From: a bacterium
Lineage (GTDB): Bacteria; UBP15; UBA6099; JAJRTR01
Assembly: GCA_024278215.1 (NCBI GenBank)
Contig: JAJRTR010000138.1
Span: forward strand, 1-64,000
Length of the DNA stretch: 64,000 nucleotides
Direction: 5' to 3'
A program made the position numbers and the translations under genes. A model generated the notes under the pieces. That model did not search any database and was not told the DNA's origin. It saw only the letters and a list, made by a program, of their open reading frames with translations. Position 1 is the stretch's first letter, and the number at the start of each line of letters is the position of its first letter. Positions 31,691-42,992 of this stretch are shown here, piece by piece.

Positions 31691-34189
31691 ATGTGGGACA
31701 AATTCACCGAACATGCCAGGCGTGTGATTATTCTCGCGCAGGGCAAGGCCGAAGAACTGAATAACAGTTATGTCGACACGGAGCATATCCTGTATGCGCT
31801 GTTGCAGGACAAGGACAGTTTCGCTGTGAAAGTTCTCGCCGGTCTTGGAGTGGACCCAAATGAGGTAACGGAATCCATCACCGAACTCTTTGTATCGGAG
31901 CGCCGGAGCAAAACAAAAGACATAGCGTTCACGCCGAGTTCGAAGCGTGTGCTCGAGCTGGCGTTCGAGGAAGCGCGCGGACTGGGCCATGCGCACATCG
32001 GCACCGAACACCTGTTGCTGGGGCTGGTACGCGAGGGTGAAGGAATCGCCGCGCGCGTGCTGCGCGATAAAGCCGTCGCCATCGACAAAGCGCGCCAGCA
32101 GGTGATAAATCTTCTCGAGGGCGATCCCATCTCGCCTTCTGTCGCTAAAAAGAAAAAATCCCGCACATCGTTCCTCGACGAATTCAGCCGGGACCTGACC
32201 GATCTCGCCCGCAACAACAAGCTCGACCCTGTTGTAGGCCGCGACATCGAGATCGAGCGCGTCATGCAGATTCTCAGCAAACGAACAAAGAACAACCCCG
32301 TGCTGATAGGCGATCCCGGCGTCGGCAAAACAGCAATTGTCGAAGGACTTTCCCAACTCATCGTCAACAGGGAAGTGCCGAGCATTTTGTACGAAAAGCG
32401 CGTCCTTTCGCTCGACCTTGCAAGCCTCGTGGCGGGCACAAAGTACAGGGGCGAATTCGAGGAACGTCTTAAGAGAGTTGTCAACGAGATATATCAGTCT
32501 AAGGGCGACATAATACTTTTTATCGACGAACTCCACACGATTATCGGCGCGGGCGCCGCGGAAGGCGCTATCGACGCTTCCAACATCCTGAAACCCGCAC
32601 TGGCACGCGGCGAACTCCAGTGCATCGGCGCGACTACCTACGACGAATACAAAAAACACATCGAAAAAAGCGCGGCGCTCGAACGCCGCTTCCAGCCGGT
32701 GATTGTGAAGGAACCGACCATCGAGGAGACGGTCGAGATACTGCTGGGACTGCGCGACCGCTACGAAGCACACCACAGGGTGACCATTACCGACGAGGCA
32801 CTTCTCGCTTCGGCACGTCTCGCCAGCAGGTACATACAGGACAGGTTCCTGCCGGACAAGGCTATCGACCTGATGGACGAGGCGGCCGCACGCCAGAAGA
32901 TCAAACATTGCATCTCTCCGCCGAACCTGAAGGAACTGGAAGAAGAACTCGACAAAGTGCGCAACGAGAAAAACGCCGCGGTAATGGCGCAGCAGTTCGA
33001 AAAAGCCGCTTCCATGCGCGACAGGGAACGGGAACTCGAGGAGAAGCTCAAAGAGGAATCCTCGGTATGGCAGTCGTCCTCGGACTCCGCGCACCTTACG
33101 ATTACCGAAGATGAAATATCCGAAATTGTATATATGTGGACTTCCATACCGGTCTCGAAGATGAAAGAAGAAGAAACAACAAAGCTTATGGAGATGGAAG
33201 ACAAGCTCAAAAAACGGATCGTCGGCCAGGATATGGCTGTGAACACAATATCAAAAGCGATACGCCGCGCTCGTGTCGGGCTCAAAGATGCCGGACGGCC
33301 CATGGGTTGTTTCTTCTTCGCAGGTCCCACGGGTGTCGGAAAAACAGAACTTGCAAAAGTGCTCGCGGATTTCCTCTTCGGCGACGAAAGCGCAATCATA
33401 CGCATCGACATGTCGGAGTATATGGAGAAAGCGGCGGTGTCGCGGCTTGTAGGAGCGCCTCCCGGCTATGTCGGTTTCGAGGAAGGCGGCCAGCTGAGCG
33501 ACGCTGTGCGCAGGAAACCTTATTCCGTCGTGCTGCTCGACGAGATCGAAAAAGCACACCCCGAAGTATTCAACTTGCTGCTCCAGATCATGGAAGACGG
33601 GAACCTCACAGACTCACATGGCCGGAAAGTCAGCTTCAAACACTCGATTGTCATCATGACGACAAATGTCGGCGCGGAACTCTTTTCTACCGACAGCGGC
33701 ATGGGATTCCGCACAAATAAGCAACCGGCGGAAGACGAGGCGAGCCTCCAGCGCGAATACGAAAACATGAAGGAAAAAATATCGAAAGAACTGAAAAAAT
33801 CGTTCCGCCCCGAGTTCCTGAATCGTGTGGATGAGACACTGTATTTCCGCGCGCTCGACAGGTCCGACATTGCGGCCATCGTGCTGCTTTTTGTCGATAT
33901 GCTCGCCAAACGTGTCGAAAGCAGGGGCTACAAACTGCTTGTCGGCGACGACGTGATCGACATGATAGCCGAGAAGGGCTACGACCCCGCAAACGGAGCC
34001 CGCCCGGTGCGCCGCCTCGTGCAGCGCTACATCGAAGACCCGCTCTCTGAAAAAATGCTGCTGAACAAGTTCGCTGAAGGTGAAACGCTAATCGTTGGTC
34101 TGGACGGCGAAGATGTTGTCATCAGCAGTAAACCGGTGCCGGAAGTCAAGATTAAAAAAGAAGAAAAAGTCGAGCTCAAGGCTGAATAG
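31691..34189 (+). CDS. clpC: ATP-dependent Clp protease ATP-binding subunit ClpC
   Basis: Clp N repeats, [14 protein letters not shown] and [14 protein letters not shown] Walker A motifs, UVR-like middle region. Confidence 0.97.
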   Translation: MWDKFTEHARRVIILAQGKAEELNNSYVDTEHILYALLQDKDSFAVKVLAGLGVDPNEVTESITELFVSERRSKTKDIAFTPSSKRVLELAFEEARGLGHAHIGTEHLLLGLVREGEGIAARVLRDKAVAIDKARQQVINLLEGDPISPSVAKKKKSRTSFLDEFSRDLTDLARNNKLDPVVGRDIEIERVMQILSKRTKNNPVLIGDPGVGKTAIVEGLSQLIVNREVPSILYEKRVLSLDLASLVAGTKYRGEFEERLKRVVNEIYQSKGDIILFIDELHTIIGAGAAEGAIDASNILKPALARGELQCIGATTYDEYKKHIEKSAALERRFQPVIVKEPTIEETVEILLGLRDRYEAHHRVTITDEALLASARLASRYIQDRFLPDKAIDLMDEAAARQKIKHCISPPNLKELEEELDKVRNEKNAAVMAQQFEKAASMRDRERELEEKLKEESSVWQSSSDSAHLTITEDEISEIVYMWTSIPVSKMKEEETTKLMEMEDKLKKRIVGQDMAVNTISKAIRRARVGLKDAGRPMGCFFFAGPTGVGKTELAKVLADFLFGDESAIIRIDMSEYMEKAAVSRLVGAPPGYVGFEEGGQLSDAVRRKPYSVVLLDEIEKAHPEVFNLLLQIMEDGNLTDSHGRKVSFKHSIVIMTTNVGAELFSTDSGMGFRTNKQPAEDEASLQREYENMKEKISKELKKSFRPEFLNRVDETLYFRALDRSDIAAIVLLFVDMLAKRVESRGYKLLVGDDVIDMIAEKGYDPANGARPVRRLVQRYIEDPLSEKMLLNKFAEGETLIVGLDGEDVVISSKPVPEVKIKKEEKVELKAE

Positions 34190-34488
34190 CTTAAGAAAAT
34201 GCAGGGAAAGAACCTGCGCCGCGCTCCTTCGCCGCGAGAGGTGCCGCAAGGCGCTTCACTATGTGTCGTTTCCGTGACATTACATCGTACCGGGGGGCCT
34301 TTTTCACGACCCGGTACGCACAGACCGAACACCCCGGCTCGACTCGTTTCACTGATCCATGCCAACAACAACATCCAGTCGCGAACAGCAAAAAATGCCC
34401 ATATCCACAGAGAGGTCTGACATTTTTCATCAGGCTTCTCGAAATATATACCATAATTCGATTTTTAACATTTTGTTTTCGGAATAAA

Positions 34489-34517
34489 TTGACAATTCAC
34501 TCAACTGTTGCTATAAT
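34489..34517 (+). promoter_or_regulatory. consensus sigma-70-type promoter upstream of carD
   Basis: TTGACA, 17-nt spacer, TATAAT. Confidence 0.8.
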
Positions 34518-34591
34518 CTTAAGCATGTTGAAAGTATCCCCGGCATTTACAAATCACACTTCTGAATCAAATTTAACCTAGGGGGCAGTAT

Positions 34592-35071
34592 ATGCATCGT
34601 ATCGGCGACAAGATTTTGCATCCTCTACACGGAGTTGGTGTCATTGAAGGCATCACTGAAGAAGAAGTACTCGGTCAGAACCGGAAGTACTACATTGTCA
34701 ACCTGAGCATGAAAAGGATGACAGTGATGGTTCCGGTAGAACAGGCGGAAGAGATCGGTGTCCGCAAAATCACTAAATCGCATGAACTCGAAGAAATGAT
34801 CGAGATATTAAAAGTGAAAACGATATCTCAAATGCCGACAAACTGGAACAGGCGCTACAAGTTCAACCTCGACAAGATCAAGACCGGCGACATCAAAGAA
34901 TACGCTGAAGTGTTCAGAAATCTGAGTCTCAAAGAACAGAAAAAGGGCCTTTCGATGGGCGAGAAGAAAATGCTCGAAAACGTAAAGTCGCTCATCGTCG
35001 GAGAAATTGCCTGCGCAAAGAATATGGACCTCAAAAAAGCCTCAGCATATATTGACGAAGCTGTCCATTAA
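34592..35071 (+). CDS. carD: CarD family transcriptional regulator
   Basis: GDKILHPLHGVGVIEGITEEEVLGQNRKYYIVNL; C-terminal helical domain. Confidence 0.93.
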   Translation: MHRIGDKILHPLHGVGVIEGITEEEVLGQNRKYYIVNLSMKRMTVMVPVEQAEEIGVRKITKSHELEEMIEILKVKTISQMPTNWNRRYKFNLDKIKTGDIKEYAEVFRNLSLKEQKKGLSMGEKKMLENVKSLIVGEIACAKNMDLKKASAYIDEAVH

Positions 35072-35108
35072 GTTTTCTCCCGGAAACACAGGCAATATGA
35101 AAACAACC

Positions 35109-35134
35109 ACCCGCTCGAAAGAGCGGGTTTTTTA
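35109..35134 (+). terminator. rho-independent terminator after carD
   Basis: ACCCGCTC-GAAA-GAGCGGGT followed by T-run. Confidence 0.9.
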
Positions 35135-35467
35135 TATTTTATGCAGAACATGTGCGTTTTACAACGGCTATGGCACGGTTTTCCGGATTCCTTTGTGAGA
35201 AATCCGGGGTAGAACTGAATTTTGCAATTGGCTCATACGTATGCAATTCTAAATAATAAATGCAATATCCCGCGTATTTCACCAATGCGGGTTAAATCTC
35301 TCTTCCATTGCCCGGCTTGTTGTTATAATGAATGTGAAGTAAAGTGCCTTGCCGTCGAAATCACACGGGAGCAGTTCGGCACATTATTTCATGTCGTTCA
35401 CAGAAGCCTTTATTTCCGAACCTCTTTTCAAAACCCCCTCGAACAGTTAGCATAAACAGGTATTACC

Positions 35468-37735
35468 ATGGATGGGGCACTGTATACATACATCGAATCA
35501 AATTCGCTGATGGTCCTGGCGCCGATCATCGTTTTGGGAATCACTCTTCGGCTTATTCGTATTCGCAGGAAAGGGTTGTTTCTCTGGGATGAAGCCGGCC
35601 TGTACCGCGAAGTGATATTCATGAAGATATTGATTCGCTTCGTGTGGAGTAATCTTTCAGTTCTCGCCGGGTTGAAGATACATCCTGATGCCAAAAAACG
35701 AGAAGAACTCTTTGATGAATATGAGTCGGCACAGATAACCGATGTAGCGTTTTACAAATTCGGATATATATATCCTTTAATGTTGAGCACAAAACTTATC
35801 AGGCAAAGAGACCTGGCGATGGTAGTCCCATCGCTTGTTTTCGGGATTCTTTCCATAATCGGTCTTTATCTGATAGGCGCATTGGCATTCGGGCCGTCAG
35901 CCGGACTTCTCGCGGCCGCCGTAGCCGCTGTCAGCGGCGCTCATACTTTATATTCACGGTCCGCGCTGTCGGATATGGGCAGCAGCTTCAACCTGGTTCT
36001 TTTTGTTTTAATGTCGATCCTTTTCAAAATCGGATTCGCGGCCGGCGGTACGGAATTTTTTTATTCAGTGCAGGGATGTCTCCTTCTCGCCGCGAGCGGT
36101 TTCTTCCTCTTCGCCATGGTCATGTTCAACATGGCGTTTCTCTCCGTCAGCGCTGTCATTTTCATCGCTTCAGAAATCGTATACATTTTTGTTTCGGGCG
36201 CATTCTCTCTGAAAATGGTAATATTTGAATTTGTCGCGGTGGGCTCCGGAGCGGCAATGTGCTATTTTGTGGTGTCGCTCCCCATATCATTTTTGACTTT
36301 TCTCTTTCCCGAATGTGAGATCGAAACGTATTTCAAACAGATAATCGGCAGACTTCTTGTCCACAGAAAAAGTATCGGCTCCATGCTTAAGCCGGGGGAA
36401 AAGACGAAGAGTGTTTTTTCGCGAGCCCACAGGCTCTTGTTCTATCCGACGATATTGCTCGAGCTTGAAGGCTTTACTGTGATCGCAGCAGCATGTATCG
36501 GTGCAGGCTGCCAGTTATATATGTTCACCGACATCAGTCTGTATTTGTGCTCACAGGGGCTCGTGGTTTTCGCACTGCTCACCTTCATCCCCTTCAAGGC
36601 TACAAGGGGCAGCGCAATGTTCCTGCCGCATTTATTCCTCTTTGCAGGCACCGCGCTCTCCATGATTCCATTGTGGCTGCTCGCACCGATAATGATTATT
36701 ATTACTGCCAGAGGCGTGAGATGTTGCCTGCATATTTCCGGTCTCGTCTCCGCTATCCGCAGGGCCGCAGAATACATCAACTCACGCGGTGAGGAGCAGT
36801 TTATTTGTACTTGCGCCCCGTTCCGCCTGCTGTATGGTCCCGAGGACCGATTCCTCCCACCAGGCATGATAGCATTGTACGAACATATGCATTATTGCTG
36901 GTCCAGGAAGAAGATCAAATATCTCATAATCGATTTCCATCAACATTATCCGTCTCTGGGAGGCGACGATATAAACGGCCTTATTCAGAAATATTACGAG
37001 CCGGTATGGAAAGTTGAAGACCCGTGTGTGACGTTCCGGCCACTGCTGTGGGAGGCCGAATTACTGGCCGAGAAATCGGGATTCGGCAATATCAGGATCG
37101 ATAAATCTCAATGGAATAAATTCAGGCTGAATCCTGGAGACCGCGATAAATTTGTTGAAGTCTATGAACTCGACAAGTTGTTCACGGGAGAAGCCGGAGA
37201 CGCAATGCTATCGTTCGGAGCCTTAAAAACCGTGCCGGACTGGATCAAGCAGGGGAAACTGGATTTTGCGCTTACCGAACTGAAAAAAGCAAAAAGAGTG
37301 CTGAAAGACAACCCGGAGGTCCACTACCGGATAGGGCAGTGTTTTTTCTTGAAAGAACGCTATAAATGGGCTGTTAATGCTTTCTCTCAAGCGGTTGAAC
37401 TTGAAGACGTCCCGACTGATCTGTCTCAGGTCTGCCGTGGATTTTTACTGCTCAGTGAGGGCATATTGCTGACAAAAGAAGACAAGCACGAGGCGGCCAT
37501 CCCGAAACTGGAAGAAGCGACCGTTTGTTTCGAAGAGGACGAAACAATGAAAACCTATACGGACACCTGCCTGGTGGTGGCATACTCAAAAACCGGCAGG
37601 ATAAATAGCGCGAAAGAAATTGCATTGAAACTGTTGGAAAATCAGGGAATTCCAATGAGAGCAAGAAAAGCCTTCTTAGACCTTATAAGTTCCGGCGCAA
37701 AAGATACAAGCGGCACAGACCCGGGAATAACATGA
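35468..37735 (+). CDS. polytopic membrane glycosyltransferase-like protein (GT39-like) with C-terminal TPR region
   Basis: N-terminal FLWDEAGLYREV (acidic catalytic-type motif), many TMs, C-terminal TPR-like VHYRIGQCFFLKERYKWAVNAFSQAVEL. Confidence 0.65.
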   Translation: MDGALYTYIESNSLMVLAPIIVLGITLRLIRIRRKGLFLWDEAGLYREVIFMKILIRFVWSNLSVLAGLKIHPDAKKREELFDEYESAQITDVAFYKFGYIYPLMLSTKLIRQRDLAMVVPSLVFGILSIIGLYLIGALAFGPSAGLLAAAVAAVSGAHTLYSRSALSDMGSSFNLVLFVLMSILFKIGFAAGGTEFFYSVQGCLLLAASGFFLFAMVMFNMAFLSVSAVIFIASEIVYIFVSGAFSLKMVIFEFVAVGSGAAMCYFVVSLPISFLTFLFPECEIETYFKQIIGRLLVHRKSIGSMLKPGEKTKSVFSRAHRLLFYPTILLELEGFTVIAAACIGAGCQLYMFTDISLYLCSQGLVVFALLTFIPFKATRGSAMFLPHLFLFAGTALSMIPLWLLAPIMIIITARGVRCCLHISGLVSAIRRAAEYINSRGEEQFICTCAPFRLLYGPEDRFLPPGMIALYEHMHYCWSRKKIKYLIIDFHQHYPSLGGDDINGLIQKYYEPVWKVEDPCVTFRPLLWEAELLAEKSGFGNIRIDKSQWNKFRLNPGDRDKFVEVYELDKLFTGEAGDAMLSFGALKTVPDWIKQGKLDFALTELKKAKRVLKDNPEVHYRIGQCFFLKERYKWAVNAFSQAVELEDVPTDLSQVCRGFLLLSEGILLTKEDKHEAAIPKLEEATVCFEEDETMKTYTDTCLVVAYSKTGRINSAKEIALKLLENQGIPMRARKAFLDLISSGAKDTSGTDPGIT

Positions 37736-37760
37736 TTTTGCAATTGGCGCGTAAGAAAAG

Positions 37761-38750
37761 TCAGCGGCGTCGATCATTCTCGATGTCGAACCAGCAGGCG
37801 ATTTCCCTGCCGGGGTCGATCTCCTCGAGAGCCGGGTCTTCACGTTCGCAGCGATCAAAGGCGAAGGGGCACCTGGGCGCGAAATTGCAGCCCGGCGGAT
37901 TATTTATCAGGTTGGGCGGCAGGCCGGGTATGGTGAAGAGTTTTTCTTTTTTCGCGGCATCCATCCTGGGTATGGATTTCAGCAGCGAAAAGGTATACGG
38001 GTGCAGGGGACGTTCGAAAAGCGGTTTTGTCGCCGCTTTTTCCACAATGCGGCCCGCATACATGACGACGATGTGGTCGCACATTCCCGCCACGACGCCC
38101 AGGTCGTGTGTGATCAGAATGCAGGACATGCCTCTGTCCGCCTGTATCTTTTTCAGCAGTTCGAGTATCTGAGCCTGTATCGTCACGTCCAGCGCGGTAG
38201 TCGGTTCGTCCGCGATGAGCAGGTCGGGGTCGCACGCTAGTGCCATGGCGATCATGACGCGCTGGCGCATGCCGCCGCTGAACTGGTGCGGGTATGAGTG
38301 GATGCGTTTACGGGGCGAAGGCATACCGACGAGGGAGAGCAGGTCTACAGCCCTGTCGAGCGCGTCTTTTCCCGACAGCCCGAGATGCACTTCCATCCCT
38401 TCTGTAAGCTGGCGGCTGATTCGCAGGATCGGATTGAGCGAGGTCATCGGGTCCTGGAATATCATGGAAATCTCGTTGCCCCTGATCCTGCGAAGCTCGG
38501 ATTTGCGCATCCCGAGGAGGTCGCGACCTTTGAATATCGCGCCGTCGCCGGAGATTCTTCCCGGCGGGCATGGAACGAGGCCCATGATAGAGAGCTGCGT
38601 CACACTTTTGCCGCTGCCGCTCTCGCCGACAATCCCCAGTATCGAGCCGGGCGCAAGGTCGAAAGACACTCCGTCGACCGCTTTCACTATTCCGTCGTCG
38701 GTGTGAAAATGTGTTTGAAGATTGCGTATCGATAGCAGCGCGCCGGGCAT
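37761..38750 (-). CDS. peptide ABC transporter ATP-binding protein (OppD/DppD)
   Basis: GIVGESGSGKSVTQLS; FSGGMRQRVMIAMALACDPDLLIADEPTTALDV; C-terminal oligopeptide ATPase extension. Confidence 0.95.
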   Translation of the reverse strand: MPGALLSIRNLQTHFHTDDGIVKAVDGVSFDLAPGSILGIVGESGSGKSVTQLSIMGLVPCPPGRISGDGAIFKGRDLLGMRKSELRRIRGNEISMIFQDPMTSLNPILRISRQLTEGMEVHLGLSGKDALDRAVDLLSLVGMPSPRKRIHSYPHQFSGGMRQRVMIAMALACDPDLLIADEPTTALDVTIQAQILELLKKIQADRGMSCILITHDLGVVAGMCDHIVVMYAGRIVEKAATKPLFERPLHPYTFSLLKSIPRMDAAKKEKLFTIPGLPPNLINNPPGCNFAPRCPFAFDRCEREDPALEEIDPGREIACWFDIENDRRR

Positions 38751-38895
38751 TATGTCCTCGATTGGCTCTTTATTATATTCATATTGCGTACAACTTTATC
38801 CAACATAAGCTACACTCTTTTATTTTAAACTTATACATTCTATCGGACGCAGCGTTCAGTTATGCGCTCCCGCGCAAAAGCATGGGAACGGGGAT

Positions 38896-39834
38896 TCATT
38901 TCTTGTCCTTCATCTGCGGGTCGAGGGCATCGCGCAGGCCATCGCCCAGGAAGTTCAGCGAGAAAAGAGTAATCGCGAGTGCGAGGCCCGGAAAAATGAT
39001 TTGCCAGGGATATACATCGAGCGATTCGCGACCGTCGGCGGCGAGCGAACCCCAGCTTGCCATCGGCGCCTGTATGCCCAGTCCGAGAAAGCTGAGAAAC
39101 GCTTCCTCGAGCATGATGCTGGGCACAGTGAGCGTGGCATAAACAATCACGGGGCCGAGCAGGTTGGGTATGATGTGCCGCAGCAACATCCGGGCGGTGC
39201 CGACGCCCGACGTGCGGGCGGCCATGATATACTCCTGATTTTTAATGGAAAGGGTCTGCCCGCGCGTGATGCGGCTCATCGTGAGCCATTGCACGCAGCC
39301 GAGTCCGATGAAGAGAAGAAACAGTTTTTTATCGGCAGGCACATTGTGGAAAATCACCATCAGGAGAATCACGAGGAACATGAACGGCAGGCCGTAGAGG
39401 ATGTCGACTATGCGCATCATGATATTGTCCACTTTGCCGCCGATAAAACCGGCCACGGCGCCGTAGGTGACGCCTATGACGATGCTTACGAAAGTCGCCA
39501 GCAGGCCCACCGAAAGCGAGATGCGGCCTCCCCACATGATGCGCGTGAGAAGGTCGCGGCCCAGGTGGTCGGTGCCCAGCCAGTATCTTGCGCACGGGGG
39601 CAGGTTTCCGTCCGCAAGATGAATGGTATCGAACCCATAAGGTGCGATATACGGAGTAAGCAGCGCGACGACGCCGACAAAAATAATGATGATTCCGCCC
39701 GCGACCGACATCCTGTTGCGCAGCAGGCGCCGCCAGGCGTCCTTCCACAGGCTCGTGCCCCTGATGGCTTGTTGTTCGCCGCTGTGTTTGTCCAAAAGCC
39801 TGCTTCGGGGCTCGTCCGGGGAAACCGTACTCAT
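38896..39834 (-). CDS. peptide ABC transporter permease (OppC/DppC)
   Basis: GTDHLGRDLLTRIMWGGRISL signature. Start MSTVSPDEP preferred over the ORF-track start. Confidence 0.93.
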   Translation of the reverse strand: MSTVSPDEPRSRLLDKHSGEQQAIRGTSLWKDAWRRLLRNRMSVAGGIIIIFVGVVALLTPYIAPYGFDTIHLADGNLPPCARYWLGTDHLGRDLLTRIMWGGRISLSVGLLATFVSIVIGVTYGAVAGFIGGKVDNIMMRIVDILYGLPFMFLVILLMVIFHNVPADKKLFLLFIGLGCVQWLTMSRITRGQTLSIKNQEYIMAARTSGVGTARMLLRHIIPNLLGPVIVYATLTVPSIMLEEAFLSFLGLGIQAPMASWGSLAADGRESLDVYPWQIIFPGLALAITLFSLNFLGDGLRDALDPQMKDKK

Positions 39835-39856
39835 TTCACCGGCGAACCCCCTCCCC

Positions 39857-40774
39857 TCACTCGTAGCTGATCCTCGGATCGAGGAAAGCGTATAAAATAT
39901 CCACAATTATATTGAATCCGATAAGGAATGAACTGTAAATTATCACAGTGCCCATAGTCAGCGTATAGTCCCTGTTGAGAGCAGATTGCACGAATTCGCG
40001 GCCTATGCCGGGGATGCCGGAGATCGTCTCGATGATGAGCGAACCTGTGAGAATGGCCGCGCCTGCGGGGCCGAGAAACGAAACGACGGGCAACAGGCCG
40101 CCCTTGAGGCTGTGGCGCATGATCACAATGCGCTCGGGCAGTCCCTTCGCGCGTGCCGTGCGTATGTAATCCTGACGTATGACCTCGAGCATCCCGGCGC
40201 GCGACATTCGCGCCACATAAGCCGCATAAGGCAGTCCGAGCGCGATCACGGGATTTATCATCTCGCGCCATGTGCCCCAGCCGCTGACCTCGAGCCACTC
40301 GAGCCGAACTGAAAAGAAGTAGATCATTACGGAAAGAATTATGAAATTGGGTATGGACACGCCGATCATGGAAAAGGCCATAGTCGAGTAGTCCGCCGCC
40401 GAATTATGGCGCAGGGCGGCGATGCAGCCGGCGGGAATGCCCAGCAGCAGCGCGAAAGCGAGCGCCAGCGCGCCGAGTGTCATCGTTGTCGGCAGTCCGG
40501 CCGCGATTATCTCGTTGACGGTGCGGTCTTTATATTTGAAAGAAGGGCCGAGGTCGCCGTGCAAGAGGTCCCACATATAACGGCCATATTGCTTATACAG
40601 GGGTTCGTCAAGGTGATATTTCGCTTCGATATTCGCGCGCACTTCGACAGGGATCACCCTGTCACGCGAGAACGGACCGCCGGGCGCGCTGCGCATCAGA
40701 AAGAAAGTGATGGTTATGATGATCCATAGCACCGGTATTGCGCCCAGAAGGCGGCGTATGATGTATCTTGTCAT
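39857..40774 (-). CDS. peptide ABC transporter permease (OppB/DppB)
   Basis: MTRYIIRRLLGAIPVLWIIITITFFLMR; EAA loop RTARAKGLPERIVIMRH. Confidence 0.94.
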   Translation of the reverse strand: MTRYIIRRLLGAIPVLWIIITITFFLMRSAPGGPFSRDRVIPVEVRANIEAKYHLDEPLYKQYGRYMWDLLHGDLGPSFKYKDRTVNEIIAAGLPTTMTLGALALAFALLLGIPAGCIAALRHNSAADYSTMAFSMIGVSIPNFIILSVMIYFFSVRLEWLEVSGWGTWREMINPVIALGLPYAAYVARMSRAGMLEVIRQDYIRTARAKGLPERIVIMRHSLKGGLLPVVSFLGPAGAAILTGSLIIETISGIPGIGREFVQSALNRDYTLTMGTVIIYSSFLIGFNIIVDILYAFLDPRISYE

Positions 40775-40934
40775 ATTATTGATTCACCACTATTGCGTTG
40801 TCGCATCGACACCCGCACACCACTTTGCATAACATAATACAATGTTCCCAGGGTCCACCCAGGGAACGCCGAAACTGAAAGCTCCGGCTTTCACCATAAT
40901 ATTTTCGCGACAACATGTTGTCGCTTACGGCAAG

Positions 40935-42587
40935 CTATGGGCTTACCTCAATATTAACAGCGAAACCCGCCTCGCGCAGAAGCTCACGCGCCTTTTCCGG
41001 GTTATATTCCGCGCCTTTGGGCGGTTTGTAGCCGGGGATTCCGGGCGGCACGAAAGTCGTCGCCGGTTTCTGGCCCGCTTTCAGCACATACTTGCAGATC
41101 GCGGCTTTGTCCACCGCGAGATTCAGGGCCTGGCGCACCCTCGGGTCGTCCAGCGGCGGATGTGTCGTATTGAACCTGTAGTAATATGTCGTCAAAAACG
41201 GCGTGATATGCGATTCCGGCCATGTTCTCACCTCATCCGTGTGGCTCAGCGGTATCGTCCTGATCCAGTCGGTTTCGTCCGCCTTGAACATGTTCAGGGC
41301 CGTAACATTGTCTTCGATGGAAAAAGCGATGATTTTCTTGAGTTTCACATCCGGGGCGTCGCGATAAGCGTCCCATTTTTCCATGACGATTCTGTCTTTT
41401 GGCTTCCATTCCGTGAGTTTGAAGGGGCCGTTGGTAACGATATTTTCGGGGCGCGTCCACCTGGAACCGTATTTCTCGACACACTTGCGGTTCACGGGCA
41501 ACAAAGTGTGGAAAGCGAGCAGATCGAGCCAGTAGGCAGTCGGGTTCTCGAGAGTGGTTTCCAGTGTGTAGTCGTCTATGACTTTCAGGCCGACTTTGCT
41601 GAAATCGTCAATTTCTTTGTGGTTATAAGCCTTTGCGTTTTTGAGATAATAAATCTGGTAGGCATATTCCGCGCCGGTCACGGGCTCGAGCACACGTTTC
41701 CACGCGAAATAGAAATCATTTGCCGTTACCGGGTCGCCGTTGGTCCAGAAAGCGTCTTTGCGCAGATGGAAAGTATAAACCAGGCCGTCGTCACTGATGT
41801 CCCAGCTTGTGGCGATGCAGGGCATCGGGGCGAGAGTTTCCGGGTCATACTGTATGAGCCCCTCGAATATCTGGTCGGCGATATTGAACCCTGTCGAACC
41901 TGTCATAAGGCCGGGGTCGAGCGTTTCGGGTTCGGCGCCGTTGTTGAACCGGAAAACCTGCTCGTTTTCGGGAGCCGGCCGGCCGTCTTTTTCGATCCAG
42001 ACATATTTTAGCAGATGAATATCCCTCAGGTTATAGGTCATGCCTTTGACCTTCTGCTTGACGACATTCTGGTTGACATAGAAATATATCGGCATAATCG
42101 GGGTGGCCTTGTTTATGAGGATGTCTTCAGCCTCTGCGAGAATGGCCATGCGTTTATTCGGGTCGAGTTCAGAGGCGGCGGATTCTATGAGGGCGTCATA
42201 CTGCGCGTTTTTCCAGCCCGTCTGGTTGTTGCCGCCGTAGGAGAGGAACATATCCAGGAAAGTGTTGGGGTCGTTGTAGTCGCCGATCCAGCCGGCGCGG
42301 GCGATGTCGTAATCGAGCACCTGGAGATTCTTCAGGTATGTCTTCCATTCGACATTATCGAGTTGCACAGTAATGCCCAGTTCCTTTTTCCACATCTGCT
42401 TGATAGTCTCGGCGATCTTTTTGTGGCCTTCGCTCGTGTTGTAAAGCAGTTTCAGCTCGGGAAAAGGTTTCCCCGCTTCTTCGCCCGCCGGGCGGTTCCT
42501 GCCGCCGCCGCCGGCACAGCCCGCGAGTGCGGCCATTACAACTATCAATACTGCCGATACCACATTTTTTAACAGATTCTTTTTCAT
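40935..42587 (-). CDS. peptide-binding lipoprotein, OppA family, with C-terminal and N-terminal segments in swapped order
   Basis: Lipobox ALAGC. OppA C-terminal segment LLYNTSEGHKK...YVWIEK precedes N-terminal segment FRFNNGAEPETLDP...KARELLREAGF. Start MKKNLLK at 42587. Confidence 0.9.
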   Translation of the reverse strand: MKKNLLKNVVSAVLIVVMAALAGCAGGGGRNRPAGEEAGKPFPELKLLYNTSEGHKKIAETIKQMWKKELGITVQLDNVEWKTYLKNLQVLDYDIARAGWIGDYNDPNTFLDMFLSYGGNNQTGWKNAQYDALIESAASELDPNKRMAILAEAEDILINKATPIMPIYFYVNQNVVKQKVKGMTYNLRDIHLLKYVWIEKDGRPAPENEQVFRFNNGAEPETLDPGLMTGSTGFNIADQIFEGLIQYDPETLAPMPCIATSWDISDDGLVYTFHLRKDAFWTNGDPVTANDFYFAWKRVLEPVTGAEYAYQIYYLKNAKAYNHKEIDDFSKVGLKVIDDYTLETTLENPTAYWLDLLAFHTLLPVNRKCVEKYGSRWTRPENIVTNGPFKLTEWKPKDRIVMEKWDAYRDAPDVKLKKIIAFSIEDNVTALNMFKADETDWIRTIPLSHTDEVRTWPESHITPFLTTYYYRFNTTHPPLDDPRVRQALNLAVDKAAICKYVLKAGQKPATTFVPPGIPGYKPPKGAEYNPEKARELLREAGFAVNIEVSP

Positions 42588-42863
42588 AGACAACTCCCGG
42601 AATAGAAATAGCAACACCTGCGGATGCCTCTTATATATAGTATCATAAAGCATAATTATATATTTCGTAAAATCCGAAGTAATATTCAGGAAAACACCGG
42701 ATTTGTGTGTTGATTGCATTGAGTTCTATTATGTTTTTACCGGACCTGTACGTTTTCAAATCACTTTCGGGTCTTATCACCCGCCGCAAGCGGTTCATAA
42801 GATAATCGAGCCTGTTTCATAATATATCACTTTCCATGCGATAAAATGTATAATACGTTATAC

Positions 42864-42992
42864 GGGTGTGCGACACAAAAGTGGGTTTTTGCGAAAACCG
42901 GGACAGGTACCGCAAAAAACAGTGTTACCAGTCCCTGTTTTTCGCACATTAAGAATGTGGTTGTTTTTAACCCACTTTTATGTCGCACACCC
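42864..42992. mobile_element. 129-bp MITE with ~24-bp TIRs and perfect 9-bp target site duplication
   Basis: TIRs GGGTGTGCGACAYAAAAGTGGGTT (23/24); flanking ACGTTATAC at 42855-42863 and 42993-43001. Confidence 0.93.

Noticed and set aside
31661-33094. 477-aa minus-strand ORF opposite clpC
   Set aside because: Antisense to a strongly conserved ClpC; composition is typical of codon-bias shadow ORFs.
40842-42011. 389-aa plus-strand ORF opposite the OppA-like gene
   Set aside because: Antisense to a clear SBP_bac_5 coding sequence.
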